From assembly GCA_000818945.1 (NCBI GenBank), contig KN805407.1, positions 203,582 through 267,581 on the forward strand: DNA of 64,000 bases, written 5' to 3'. Made by a program: the position numbers and the translations under genes. The notes beneath the pieces were generated by a model, which was not told the origin of the DNA, did no database searches, and saw nothing but the letters and a program-made list of their open reading frames with translations. Positions 25,636-37,316 of the stretch are shown here, one piece after another. The stretch is from Schizochytrium sp. CCTCC M209059. Lineage: Eukaryota; Sar; Bigyra; Thraustochytrida; Thraustochytriidae. Numbering within the stretch: the stretch's first letter is position 1; the number at the start of each line of letters is the position of its first letter.

Positions 25636-27087
25636 CTATGATGACGACGATGACGGCGCAGACGATGTTGCTGCTACCTGCAGCCCCAAAGACGCTCTCC
25701 GTGCGACTCTGCGAGAAAGTCTGTTGAGAATCCGCTCTCTCCGCTTGGCTCGTCGCAGCTTGCGCCGCAGACTGAGTCGCTGCACCAAAGAGGACCGACG
25801 GTCAACGGGCTCAATCCATGCCGTTGCTTTGTCCGCATACTCATCGGCCTCGTCCTCTGGGATGACGAACTCGAGAACGGACTGCAGAACTCCACGAAGA
25901 CCCCAACGCAATTTACGCTCCGGGGGGGCATTAGTATCCTTTTCGCGTTCGTCCTCCTCAAGATCACTCTGCACGTCTTCCTCTGGTTCACCACGACGAC
26001 TGACGCGCTTGCCTTCTTGAGGTTCGTGCTCCGCGCTTTGGCCCGTCGAGTGGTCGTCGACGAGATCGTCTTCGACTTCCTCTCGGTCATCCTCGTCAAA
26101 AATTTCATCCTCGTCGGCATCCTGAGCAGTGTAGTATGTCGCATTGTCGTCTTCTTCGTCATGCTCACCTGAGCTTGCGGTACGGTTCATCGAGGCCAGG
26201 ACTGCTTCGAGGCGAATGCGGACGTCCTCGTAGATTTGAGGCCGCCTTGCAACGCGAATTTCCCAATCGCTGTTCTCATAACTTTGGACTTGCTTGGTGA
26301 GGTTGTTCATAAACTCGACTGGCAGTGCTCCTTTGCTGAGCGCGTTAAGAATCATAGGAGGCACAAAGCTGAGCTTGAGGTCGAGGAACTGAATGTTCTC
26401 GAACAGACAGCTTCCATCTGGGCGGATTTCGACATAGTATGCGCCGCTGAGTTCCATTCGCGTGTATCCGTTGCCGGGCTCCGGTACAGTGAAACCATCG
26501 CGCGAAAAGTCCTGCGCAAGGGTCTTAAAGGCAATGCACATCGCAGAGCGCTCCGTCATGTCGAATCCTTTGCCCTCGATAATTGCCTCGCGGTTCGAAA
26601 TGGGCATGAGCATGGGTGGATGGATGCGAATGCGAGTGAAGCGTGAAAACTTGGTCTCCTCTTTGAGGGTTTCGTGTGTCTTCATCAGACCACGTGGAAA
26701 GTACTTTGGCATGAGCTCCACTTCTGCAAACAGGCTCACCAGAGCCATAAAGGTGTAGGTCATCGGCTTGCCGGGCACCGCGGGAAAGACCTTGGCCGCC
26801 TTGGTGACCAGAAAAGGGGTGCCTTCTTGTTTCTTAAAGTGGACCGTGATACCCTTCTTGCTGTACGACTTCGTCCACCCCTCGTCCGACTTGATCTCCG
26901 ATAGGAGCCGCGTTACTTCCTCAACGTCCTCGCGCACGCGCTGCACGGCGTCTTTGCGCTTATCGAGCTCCTGGGCTGCCTCATGGTTCGTGCTGGCGAT
27001 CGCCTCGAGCTCGTTGGCACACCTTTCCGCCTCGTATGGCTTGTCGAGCTCCACGGCCTTGTCGAAGGCCTCCCAAGCGCTTGCCAT
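25636..27087 (-). CDS. START-domain lipid-binding protein (483 aa)
   Basis: Probably binds or transfers a lipid. Residues 1-65 are an acidic/basic helical segment (possible coiled coil). About 65-300 form a START-like domain, with WTKSYSKKGITVHFKKQEG at its beginning, internal AEVELMPKYFPRGLM, RIRIHPPMLMPISNREAII, GYTRMELSGAYYVEIRPDG, and the C-terminal helix LSKGALPVEFMNNLTKQVQSYE. Residues 310-400 are strongly acidic (DEDEIFDEDDREEVEDD). The tail is Arg-rich (RRKLRRAKRRERIL), suggesting membrane or nucleic acid contact. ATG 27087 is the only reasonable start; single exon. No TM helix. Convergent with the DNA ligase. A probable START relic lies just downstream. Confidence 0.85.
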   Translation of the reverse strand: MASAWEAFDKAVELDKPYEAERCANELEAIASTNHEAAQELDKRKDAVQRVREDVEEVTRLLSEIKSDEGWTKSYSKKGITVHFKKQEGTPFLVTKAAKVFPAVPGKPMTYTFMALVSLFAEVELMPKYFPRGLMKTHETLKEETKFSRFTRIRIHPPMLMPISNREAIIEGKGFDMTERSAMCIAFKTLAQDFSRDGFTVPEPGNGYTRMELSGAYYVEIRPDGSCLFENIQFLDLKLSFVPPMILNALSKGALPVEFMNNLTKQVQSYENSDWEIRVARRPQIYEDVRIRLEAVLASMNRTASSGEHDEEDDNATYYTAQDADEDEIFDEDDREEVEDDLVDDHSTGQSAEHEPQEGKRVSRRGEPEEDVQSDLEEDEREKDTNAPPERKLRWGLRGVLQSVLEFVIPEDEADEYADKATAWIEPVDRRSSLVQRLSLRRKLRRAKRRERILNRLSRRVARRASLGLQVAATSSAPSSSSS

Positions 27088-29763
27088 CCTTCTTCGCCCT
27101 CTCCTCCTTTCCGTTCCTCGGTCTTGCGTGTTTGCTTGCTCGCTTCAAGGTTTTCTCCAGCTACGGGAGCCCGGGGCGAAAAGTACACTGGTCCTGGCTA
27201 CTTACTGCCAAGGAGCGGCACGTGCACGAGCGCGTGCACGAGCTATTTAGCACTACTACTGCTGTTGCTTCTCGCTCTTGCCTGGCGGGCGTCAACATGC
27301 GACCGGCGCAACGCGTGTACAAGCTGCTGCTGCTGCTGCTGCTGCTGCAGCTGGGCTTTCGTTTGCTAGTCGGCTGCAGTTGGTGTTTTCGATGAGGCGA
27401 GAAGGGGCTTTGGATGAGGCGAGCGCGACCTGTCGCGCTCACCAAGAGGCAAATCTAAGAGGGAGACAGGCGGAGCGCGAGCACGACTGTCTTTAGGGCA
27501 CACGCTGTGGAGGAACCGCCAAACTCTCGCAAAGACCCTCCACGTTGCGACGCTCGCTCGCTCGCTCGCTCGCTTTAGTTGCTCGCGGGTCATCAACAGG
27601 TCCCACCTGGAGAGGATTTGCGAGAGTATAAAGACGAAACGAGATTCTATTACTGAAACAGGAGAAGAGAGTGTGCAGTGCCAGAAGCGGCGGCTTCGAG
27701 ACTCTCTCTGTCTCTCTGTGTGTCGGTCGCTCTTGTTCGAAGGGTTTTAGCTGTAGTAGCAGCTGGCTGCAGCGAGAGACTCGAGGTGAGTGGTATGGAA
27801 TGCTGCAACGACCATCATCAGCGTTCATTTCGAATAAGAATAAGCCCGTATTCTTGGTAGTAGACCAAAAGCGCAGGAGGGCTGTGTTCTTTACGAAAAC
27901 GAAATGTGCGAAACCGGAGGAGATCTCTCTCGTTAAAAGAGTCCTCGGCAAGGGCGTCCTCGGGAGATCGAGTACACCAAGGTGTGCGCTCGTGCGTACC
28001 CTCTTGCGCCCGCGCAAAGCGTTCCGGGCGTAGTTTAGACCTCAAAGACTCCGCCTGCTTTTCCCTACCTTATCTCGGCACAACCTATTATACCGCAACA
28101 GCTATCCCCCACAGTTCGACCTAACCAAAATACTATAGTTAAACTAGAGGTCCTCATTTTCCAGCGCCGATCGGGTAAATACGCTCTATTACATATACTG
28201 TGCAAAGAATCCTTTACTACCCGTCGTTCAGAAAAAGCTGTAATTCAGGAGCCGCGCGCGAGCTCCGTTTTCTGGAGGCGGTGCGCTGTCCTCCTCCGCG
28301 CGGCGCGGTGCCGCCGCAGACCCCAAACAAGCGCAGCGTAGCCAAACACACGCGCCCCGCGACTTTGCGTTTGTGAATACCCCACTTGCGCCGCCGCGCT
28401 CTATACTGTTGCACCTCTCCCAGTAGGCTAGTCCGTGCCCGCGGACCGACCGCGCGCGGCACGTGCACGGATCGTTCCGTACTAGTTCCGCTGGAGAGAG
28501 GAAAAGAGAGAGGCGTTGAACCGCAGGAGTTTCGCATTCGGCCGCGAGACGGGTCAAAACCGCAGAAGCCGCCACGTCCTGCCTCGCCTCGTTTCGCGAC
28601 TTCATCTTCTGGCAGTCTCACAGACGGAGCTCGCGCGCGCAGAAGGGCCTTGGAGCGGACTCCGCGTGTGCAAGGAAGGCTCGCGCGCGCTGCTGCTGAT
28701 ACGAGACGGCCGGGACGTGCGGGTTCCCTTGTACATTTGTCAAATTGCATTTGTGCATTTCTTCCCTTTGTCCCTTCTTTTTCCACTTCTTCCCTCCATT
28801 TACAGTTAGCCCCCCTCTTTTTTCCTTTTTTCTCCCTCAAGAGACCGTTGTGCACGGACACCGAGATCGATTTTGCTGGCAAAGGCGATTCTACTCACGC
28901 AGATCACTTAGATCGCGCCACTCTTCTGCGCCGCGCGCCGGGACCAAGGCGCGGCCGCAGGCGACGCGTGCGTGCTCCTCGCGCGCGAGCGAGGTTGGTT
29001 GCAGGCGCTGCTCAGCTGCAGCTGCCCGCAGAGGGAGACGAAGACTCTTCGGGTGCCTTGCGCAGAGACACCAGCGGTTAGTGCCAGTGTCGCTGCCCGC
29101 CTTCGACGTCGCATTCATTCAATTTGGTTACGAGTGCACCTGCAAAGGGTAGATACTGCGGCGCAGGGCATCTCCGGCGCCAATCTCGAGCAAACGAACG
29201 AACGATCGATCGAACGAACGAACGGACGACCGCGAGCCTCGCGCGCAGGAAGCGACGCCGGCGCGCGCGCGCGTCTCCGCCCCGCTCCCCGTGGCCCGGC
29301 CCCGCGCGGCTTCGTCGGCGAGCGAGCGAGCGAGCGAGCGAGCGAGCGCGCAGCAGAACGACAAGGCGAGCCGGAAAGCACAGACCACGCGCGCGTGCGG
29401 GGCCCCGCGCTCGACGGGCGAGGCCGCGGCGGCGATCTGAAGAGGCGGCGCGAGGAAGCTTTCCGCACGAGGCCGGCGCCGCAGCAGCGCCGCACGCCGA
29501 CCCCGCTCGCTTCCTCGGGCTCGCGTTGCGCAGAGCAAAGCCTTGGGGGCGCCGAGCCTGGCCTGCTTGGTGCCTGTCCGGCCGCTTCTCCTTCCTTTCC
29601 TTCTTCGTTTTGGCACGTCTTCGACTCGAGCTGAACGAACGAAGTCCGCCGCGAACGCGCGCCTGAGAAAGACAGAGAGGACCGCCGCCGCAGGCAGCTG
29701 ACAAGACCCACCAACCGTCCGTCCGTCCGTGCGACCTCGCCGCGCGGACCGAGCCATCGGCAA
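27088..29763. other. 2.7-kb gene-free region
   Basis: Upstream region of the START gene and 5' region of the gene at 29764. Contains a (CTG)n run at about 27323-27352, (GCTC)n at about 27552-27576 and (GAGC)n at about 29319-29349. Several long open frames on both strands from 28217 to 29760 are Arg/Ala/Ser-rich and mutually overlapping; I judge them GC artefacts. A long 5' UTR or 5' exons for the 29764 gene are possible. Confidence 0.5.
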
Positions 29764-29840
29764 ATGGTCGCTAGCGAGCCCCTATCGTTCCAGGTGCCAA
29801 CGTTTGCAATGCAGCCCCCCTTCCAGCATTTCAATGACGG

Positions 29841-29872
<32 letters not shown>

Positions 29873-31212
29873 ATAACAACAACAACAACAACAACAACAG
29901 CAACAACAGCAACAACAACAGTAGCAGCGGCGGCAACAATAGCCACAATGCTATCTTTGGCGGAATGTTTACATCCGACGACGACTGGTCCGAGCTTTCC
30001 AAAATCCTCTGCCAATCTGACGTGGCAACCGCCACGCAGGTTGCCACAGCACTCAAACTGAGCCCGCGCCAGCCACACGCCGAGCGCAGACCCAGCACCG
30101 CGTCGAATCTCAGCTCCACCTCGCACCCGGTCCACGCAGAGGGCGCCGCGGTCCCTTCCGGTATCTTCTCGAACCCGTACCACAACAACGCCGCCCATGA
30201 AAGCTTCCGTCCCAGCGACGTTCGCGACGCAGGAACCCCGGCGGCGCTCTCTCCCGCCCACGTCTCCGCCGTCGCGCGCCGCGCACATCTGCTGCAGTAC
30301 CAGGGCAGCGCCATGGCGTTGCCCGTTGATGATGACAATAATGCCGGCCGCGTTGGTGGCGCTACGGAGCGTCAGGAGGGTCTCCACAGCGAGCTTCCCA
30401 AATCAATGCGTGCAGCCAAACGCAGGTCCGAGGACGCCCTCGAGCACCATCAGCAGGAGATGCACAACGCCGCGCCGCACCCGCAAGGCAAGAGGAGGCG
30501 CGCCAGCCACGACATCGATACAGCGTCCGAGATCTCCGAGTCTAGCGCAGGATCCGACGTCATGACGCCGTCAGGATCGGGAGCTGCTGGTGCTGGTGCT
30601 GGTGCCGCTGCCGTTGCCGCTGGTCCTAGTGCTGATGCTGATGCTGCGAGGAGCCACGGCACTGCGGCTGCCTTGGGCACAGGGGCCGGCGCTACAAGTC
30701 GTGCCCGGCAGCCGAAGATCAACAAGAAACCCTGGGAGAAAAAAGAGGAGAATATGATTCTCTATGTGGTCTACCACTTTGTGGAAAAGGACCTCAAGAC
30801 AATCTCGCAAATCGCCCAACGCTGTGACATCGACCGCACTACGCGCGCGGTCGACAAAAAGCTCAAACGCCTTCTCGTTTTTGAGCGCTGGAACTCTCGC
30901 GTACAGACCGACATTCAAAACAGGATCCGTCAAATCTTTCACGAGCAGAACATCAGCTTTTCGCGCGTCCAGCGCGAGAAACTCGTTCTGGCCAAACGCG
31001 AATTTGCAGCTGCAAATTATCCCGCTCTCCCATGCGACGAGGTCAACGCCCCAGCTCAGACATCGGGATCAGAGGCTGCAACCTCCGCTTCCTCCTCCTC
31101 TTCCTCCTCCTCTTCTACTATATCCTCCTCGGCGACGACTGCGGGGGCCATGTCCTCTTCGGCGACGCGATCTGCCGCGGACTCTGCAAAGTATCCGCCT
31201 TCGACATGGTGA
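29764..31212 (+). CDS. Low-complexity nuclear protein with a Myb/SANT-like segment (482 aa)
   Basis: Likely a transcription or chromatin regulator, by composition and motif only. Residues 25-55 are Ser then Asn homopolymers (AGC/AAC microsatellite). A basic cluster GKRRRASHD lies near 240. Ala/Gly-rich linkers follow (GAGAGAAA). About 320-376 read KKPWEKKEENMILYVVYHF and RTTRAVDKKLKRLL: a Trp followed by a charged helix, then an Arg-Thr-x-x-Ala-Val-x-x-Lys helix, the spacing of Myb/SANT-like three-helix domains. The C-terminus is a poly-Ser tract and ends in PPSTW. ATG 29764 is the first in frame; single exon. I cannot name an orthologue. Confidence 0.7.
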
Positions 31213-32112
31213 GCGAAGCCATTGCTGGCGCGCACCCTCGTCAACTCCAGTCCATGACAAAACACCCCCCAAACCTCCCTGCATTTGATCGAACTTTAAA
31301 CTTCATCGAACATAACTACACGAAAGCGACCTCCTCCTATTTTTTTCTTTTCTTTTCTGTTCTGTCCATTGATTGCCATAACTCCTGCAGATTGATTGTC
31401 ATTTCTTTCCTGGCTTGGCCGCGACGTCGCACAGCGCTCCTTCGCAGCGGAGAGCCGCATTTCCACCTACCAAAAAACCGATGTGCGCGCGATCTCTGTG
31501 AGCAAAAGGAACAATTCTGCTTGCACTGTTTTGAAATCCAACTTTTTCTTCTCTCTTTTTATAGATTCGTCGCTGCTGCTTCAGATGCTGCTGATACTGA
31601 TGGTGATGCGATATTCACCGACTGTGAACAGCAGAAAGTGAATCATGCAATTGCTGGAAATCTAGCCGAAACCTTCGTTTAATCGTATCAGGTCCTGAAT
31701 GTCGCCTCTTTCTCAAAAAATATATAAGGGATCTGCTGCTATCCGTGTTCCTGCAAAGATGGCCTAAGAAGATCTGATCTCTGTTTTGGCAACCCAGTGA
31801 CGAACGTGGCCCAAAACTTGCAAACTCATTTTCTCAAACCCTAACAGAGTCATCTTTCTCCTTTGCGAGAAGTCGAGGGTTCTTTCCCACGTTGGAAAAA
31901 CGTCACTCACTTGCATGAAATTAGCACTGGCGGCGATGAGGAGGTTCGACCATCCTCTTAAGATGATCCTCAGAGACCTAAACTGTGTCCTGTATTTCCA
32001 ACTTGAATTTTTCCCCCTTCATACCGGACACTTTTCCAACCACCATGCGCTGGACTTGAAAAGAAAAACCCAACGCAGCCAGAGCCCACTTGCCGCGCTG
32101 TGCACACGAGCC
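31213..32112. other. 900-bp intergenic region
   Basis: 3' UTR of the preceding gene and promoter of the following one. Pyrimidine-rich stretches near 31348-31370; a TATA-like box is listed separately. An in-frame ATG at 31915 could extend the next gene by 66 codons. Confidence 0.5.
31721..31728 (+). promoter_or_regulatory. TATA-like box (tatataag)
   Basis: tatataag preceded by an A-run, about 390 bp upstream of the chosen ATG (32113) of the next gene. The distance would need a long 5' UTR or a start at 31915. Weak evidence. Confidence 0.2.
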
Positions 32113-32561
32113 ATGGAGGCGCAGGCGGCAGGGAGCTCGCGCGGGACGCAGCGAGTGACTTCGCTTGACCTGACAGGCAATCAGAATGAGTTTACCGTGA
32201 GCATCGCAGCGAGCAAGAAGCCGAAACGCAAGGCAAATGAGACGGCGACAACCGTGTGCTCGACGCAGTCCGCTGCAAACAACGAGGTGGGCGCGGGCAA
32301 TGGCAGGCCGTCGCAGACGGTCACCTTTCCCGGAGATGCAAATGGCGCGCCCGCTTTGCGCGGTCTCGCGCGAGATCCTATCATGCGCAGCGACATGGGC
32401 TCCGGCGGCTCCATGAATGCCGTCATTGCCAGAATCGAACAGCGCTGTCTCGACGCCGGCGAGATTTCTGAAGAAGACTCAGACGTCGACCTCAATCGAT
32501 CGCCTCATGCTCGCTTCGAAATGGATCTTTCCAAAGACAAGCACGAGTCGACCAATGGAGG

Positions 32562-32601
<40 letters not shown>

Positions 32602-34128
32602 AGAGGCTCTGGCGATGGCGGCAACGGATCAAGCTCGTCCCGCGCCGCTGCTGCCGCAGCCGCTGCCCGACGACGCCAGAAAAAGGCCAACAAGGAGGAA
32701 CAGGAGTGGCTCGAAAGCGGCGAAGGCTTCCTCGCAGACGAGGACGAGGAGAACGAAGACGACATTGCCCGACGCCAAGCCCTGGAAAATGCCCTCGAGA
32801 ATGATGGCTTTTACGTTCACCGCGGCCCTCTGCTTTCACGTGCGAGACGCAAAAGCATCCGTCGTGAAGTGGAGGAACGCCAGCAAAAAAAGGCAAACAG
32901 GAAAAAAGCAACCGCTGTGCGCCGAACCGACGCCGGAACGCGTGGGCCCCGCGGCGACCTTTCCCCCGAGGATAAAGAGGAGGCCCAAAAGGCCGTTGCG
33001 TCGCTCTTAAACTCGGTGAGAAAAATATACGAAAAGGTCGAAAAAGATGCAACCGGTCAGCCGACGCCCAGCGCCGTCTATACCCGTGAGCTTGACCTTG
33101 TGCTCGTCACCTTTGTCAAACGCACCCTTCGCAACGAAAAGTCGACTGCGCGCAAAGAGTTCATGAAGGACACTGTCAATCGAGCGTTCCGCAACCAGAC
33201 CTTGGCCGAGTTCAAGAAACATCTCAAGCGTGTTGGCCTCGTCGCCAATGTCAACACCCTGCGCAATGACTTCAAGACCGCCCTCGTCGCTTTCGCCGAC
33301 GCGCTCGAGCGCCGCGGTGTCACCAACGCCACCAGTCGCGTTCGATCTCGGGTGCGCAAGAAGAAAGTCAAAGCGTCCCTGCAGCAGCGCCAAAACCTTG
33401 CCGAAGCAGGGCCCGGAGCGGCTGCGGCGGCGCAAACAACTGTCGCCGGCAAGCCTCACCATCCCTATGGTCTGCATGTGTGGTCGTCCGTCATTTCGCG
33501 CCAAGACGGTCTCGACGATGCAGCTCTTGACAGTCTATATTTTGGGCGTCTCTCTCCCGCCGACGTGGCAAGCGCGACGCAGACTCCGGCCGCAAACGCA
33601 CCCAAGTCATGGGCTGACCTCTTAAAATCCTTTGTTGACAAGGCTGAGCGCGATGGCGAGACCGATCCTTCACAAGTGCTGGGGTCCGCGTCCGCGGCGA
33701 GCGAAGAGGCTTCTCGGAGACGACGCATCCGCGCCATGTGCAAGGGATATCTCCAACGCTGTACGACGAGTCAGGGTGACCCAGAGTTCTTTTGGGATCT
33801 CAAGACCCTCAAGCTGCTCGATCAGCTCGGGATTGCACATAAAAAGTTTTACCTCAAGAGCGTGGATATCTGGAAACACGAAATCGCTTTGTTTGGCAAG
33901 ATCAAAACGCAGTGCCGTGACCGCGAGGCGTTCAAGACTGACATCCGTAATCTCTGGGGCGACAAGAGAACCGTGTCCATGGCAGAGCTCAGCACCTTGC
34001 TTGCCTCATCTGATGTCAGACCGGTGCAGCTCGCCGTTCCGCCTGCGCCTGGCACCGCAGTGTCATCCAGTGCGAGCGCTGAGACCAATGCAGTGCCTAA
34101 CGCAGCTGCGGAGCCATCATCATCATCA

Positions 34129-34161
<33 letters not shown>

Positions 34162-34686
34162 ACGACGAGCGGCCCTGCCAAGGCCAGCGTATCCAAGACC
34201 TTGAATGGTAATACTGTACCCAAGTCTCCGACGGCGGCCGATGTGCATTTGTTCCAGCAGCAGATTACGATAAATAACACTGGCCCAAAGCGAAAGACGG
34301 CGCCCTCTGAAGAGGGCCACAATCTGAAAATAAAGGCCAAGAAAAAGCTACGACGCTCTCAAGATTTCCCTACGATAGACTTTCGGGAGACCGACTTTGG
34401 TGCACAAGGGCACGCATCACCCTCCATGCAAGCGAGTGTTGTCATGCCAACTACAAAGCCTAAGCCACAGCTCAAGCCCAAGCCAACTTCCCAGCAGTCT
34501 CAAACGAAAAAGACGCCAGTGAAAGGCATTGAGACCCACCACGAAGAAGGAGCCAAGTCTTTGTCTCGTCCGAAAAAGAGCCCCGCAACGGGCTCCGCAC
34601 AAAAGGCCTCTGCAAGACCGCCCAAGACAACTGGCGATTTTGCGACTGTGACCTTTTGCGAGGCAGATTTTCAGTTCCCTCGCTAG
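32113..34686 (+). CDS. Large charged, probably nuclear protein of unknown function (857 aa)
   Basis: Not recognised. N-terminal 200 residues are polar with basic KKPKRK and Ser/Asp-rich patches, then a Gly-Ala repeat and an Ala run. About residues 190-260 are highly charged helix (KKANKEEQEWLESGE, DEDEENEDD), and 265-300 Arg/Lys-rich. Two predicted helical blocks follow (around SAVYTRELDLVLVTFVKRTL and AMCKGYLQRCT...LKLLDQLGIAHKKFYLK). The Pro/Lys-rich tail carries two copies of a short motif, TIDFRETDF (about 754-762) and TVTFCEADF (about 845-853, ending the protein). Start: ATG 32113 in context gccATGG; an upstream in-frame ATG at 31915 is less likely. Single exon. The charge pattern suggests an RNA- or chromatin-associated protein; this is inference. 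Confidence 0.7.
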
Positions 34687-35903
34687 CTCGCTGGGGATGC
34701 GAAGCGATGCGAAGCGATGCGAAGCGATGCGAAGCGATGCGAAGCGATGCGAAGCGATGCAAAGCGATGCGAAGCTCGCCGCGCTGACTTTCCAGCTGAT
34801 TTGCACCTGTTAAAAAAATCTTCATCGCCTCGCCTGCCGTAAACCGTAAAATCATAATACAGCAGTCTGCAGTGCTGCAGTGCTGCCAATGGTGGATATC
34901 TTCGGCATTGTCTTTGCTCTTGATTTTCTCTCCGAGGCTTATTCAGAAGAAGCTCTCACTACCCATGCATGCATGCATGCATGCATTCATCCATCTTTCG
35001 TCCATCCTTCTCCACCGTACGTAAAAAAGCACGAGGCCTACAGCCTACGTACAACATCCATTTTAAAAAAAAGACTGCAGCGCTGCTGCCGGAGGGGACA
35101 TCCTTCAGCACTGTGAAGCCCACGCTCTCACACTCAGTCCCCGAGGCTATCTATCTCTCGACCCCGGCCGCCATTCCCCGCGTTCCTTCCTCCCTCGCCG
35201 ATGTACGATACCGAGCAGTCCCGTGCCCTAACCCTAGCCCCAAGCGGCCCAAGATAGGTCACTTCTGGCGGCCATACGTGGCGGCGGCGGGGCCCGACTT
35301 GCGGCGCGCTCGCGGCCCTGTGCGGGGGCGCCATTCCCGACTTGCGGCGGCGGCGCGCAAGTGCGGAATGGGCGGGCCCGTAGTGCGCGCCCTCCTGCTC
35401 CCAGTTAGCAGGGGCGCGGGGCGGGAGAGGCGGGCGGGGCGGCAGGGCAATCAATCGTCCATCGAGCGGACGCGAGTCGCGACGTACGTGGCGGAGGAGG
35501 ACCCCGGCGGCGCGGAGCTGCGCGGAGCTGCGCGGAGCTGCGCGGCGAGCGCGGGCGCGCGGGGCGCGGGGGAGGCGGCGCAGGGAGCCGCGGACACGCG
35601 GGAGAGCGAGCGGGCTGGCGGCGCGGTCGAAGCGAAGTGCATGGCGGCATGCAGGGCGCGCACGGCCAGTCAGTCTGTCTCCAGGGTGCGCGAGGTCGCT
35701 CTGCGAGGCGAGGCGAGGCGAGGGAAGAGCAGAGTAGAGCCGAAGAGCAGAGCAGAAGAGAGAACTCTTTCGTGGAGGTTGAAGAGGTGTTGCTCGAGAA
35801 TCGCAGGCACGGAAAACAGCACAGAAGACTGACATGTTGAGCGCACGGATCGATGACGATTGACGAAATGCAGACGTAGCACCTTCAACAACAAAGGGGC
35901 AAG
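34687..35903. other. 1.2-kb intergenic region upstream of RPL27A
   Basis: Begins with a 10-bp tandem array, then an (ATGC)n tract near 34965-34986. A strongly GC-rich block at 35260-35720 has GCGGAGCT repeats near 35512-35550. Overlapping open frames here lack any recognisable protein. The 35.7-35.9 kb part should hold the ribosomal-protein promoter and 5' UTR. Confidence 0.55.
34696..34775. repeat. Eight tandem 10-bp units (gatgcgaagc)
   Basis: Starts ten bases after the stop codon of the preceding gene; one unit carries gatgcaaagc. It lies in the 3' UTR. Confidence 0.95.
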
Positions 35904-36046
35904 ATGCCTTCCCGCCTCAGCAAGAACCGCAAGAAGCGCGGCCACGTCTCTGCCGGTCATGGTCGTATTGGCAAGCACCGGTCGCACCCTGGTGGTCGCG
36001 GTAACGCTGGTGGCCAGCACCATCACCGTACGCTCTTTGACAAGTT

Positions 36047-36079
<33 letters not shown>

Positions 36080-36353
36080 CCACTACCACATGAAGAAGAG
36101 TGTGTATTACTGCCCGACCATCAGCGTTGAGCGCTTGTGGAACCTCGTCCCCCGCGAGGTCCTCGAGAGCGCCAAGGCTGACACCTCCGGCAAGAACGCC
36201 CCCGTCATTGACGTCACCGAGCACGGCTTCTTCAAGGTCCTTGGCACGGGCCACCTCCCCGAGGCCCCCGTCGTCGTCAAGGCACGGTTCTTTACCAAGG
36301 GTGCGGAGAAGAAGATCAAGGAGATCGGCGGCGCTTGCGTGCTTACTGCCTAA
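35904..36353 (+). CDS. RPL27A: 60S ribosomal protein L27a (uL15), 149 aa
   Basis: Component of the large ribosomal subunit. The whole length matches the eukaryotic L27a/uL15 pattern: basic N-terminus MPSRLSKNRKKRGHVSAGHG, the Gly/His-rich RNA-binding stretch HPGGRGNAGGQHHHRTLFDK, then FHPGYFGKVGMRHYH, SVERLWNLVP and a C-terminal domain ending in FFTKGAEKKIKEIGGACVLTA. Length is normal for the family (about 148 aa). ATG 35904 is preceded by a purine-rich aagATG context. No intron. Codon use is strongly biased to C/G third positions, as expected for high expression. Confidence 0.98.
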
Positions 36354-37316
36354 ACACAATGTGATCCTTTTCTTTGCCACACGTTCTTTCTTGCATCCTC
36401 ATCTATAAAGGAGGAGTCGTTATTGACATGCACCGTCTGCTTGCGTTTTTGCTTCTTTGATTCAACGCAATGTTTGGCAAACCTCACCAGCCTCCGTCAA
36501 GATAAGGCCAAGCGCGTGCTCTCGAGCATTGCAAAACCACTTGTCCCTGTCTCGGCACCTGACTCTTGCTCCTTTGCATTCTCGCGTGCACGCTTGACAT
36601 CAGCATCAGCATCAGCATCCCAAGTCAAACGTCTGCACGTCCCTCGCGCAGAGAGAAGAAAAGAGAAGCTTTGAGCAAACGTTCCCATCCATGTGATGCG
36701 AGTAACTATCTCTTCGTGAGTTGCTCAAGTCCGCAAAAGCTTTGATTGCAGCCATCACAAGCTCAAAACCGAGAGTACTCTAGCATCTGCAAGCAAAAGC
36801 TTACATTCCTTTCCTAGGTTGAAAGTCTAGGTTTTGATCCGGTGTACTTGCACCGGCACTACAGCTTTGTTTCTACCGAGTTTCACGTGATCTTGTGTTG
36901 GAACTGAATTCGTCATTCTGCACAGATCTTCTTGATGTGTCTCTTCTCGTCGAGCTCCGCATCCTGGATCCGGCCTGAATCTTCGTTGGTTCGATCGATC
37001 GATCCTCTTGCGCTTGTTATTGCGAATACGGCAATTCTGCCATCGTGGGTTTTGGGGACAAAACCGTTTGACATATGAAATGGTGTCGGTTCTCCAAGGC
37101 AACCATATCGAGCGTCAAGCAGAAGCTCAACGTCATTCGCTTTGTAGGTCGATTTCTCTTTTCTTTTTTTTCTTTCCTTATTTTTTTGAAGATCATCATC
37201 CTAGCATCGACGGGCGTTCTCTTGCTCTGTTCTTCTAGTCGCTACAGAACAACATTTTGCAGAAAAGCTCAACCGCCCGCGCATGGCATTGGGCTATTCG
37301 ATTGATCGCTCTGACA
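36354..37316. other. 960-bp intergenic region, RPL27A to APC10
   Basis: Mixed composition, short cagcat repeats near 36599-36620, T-rich tract near 37158-37187. No gene or RNA recognised. Confidence 0.5.

Noticed and set aside
28217..30338. Several long minus-strand open frames, some antisense to the gene at 29764
   Set aside because: Arg/Ser/Leu-rich artefacts of GC-rich and CAG/AAC repeat sequence.
35225..35240. ccctaaccctag resembling telomere repeats
   Set aside because: Only about two units; no array and no other sign of a chromosome end.
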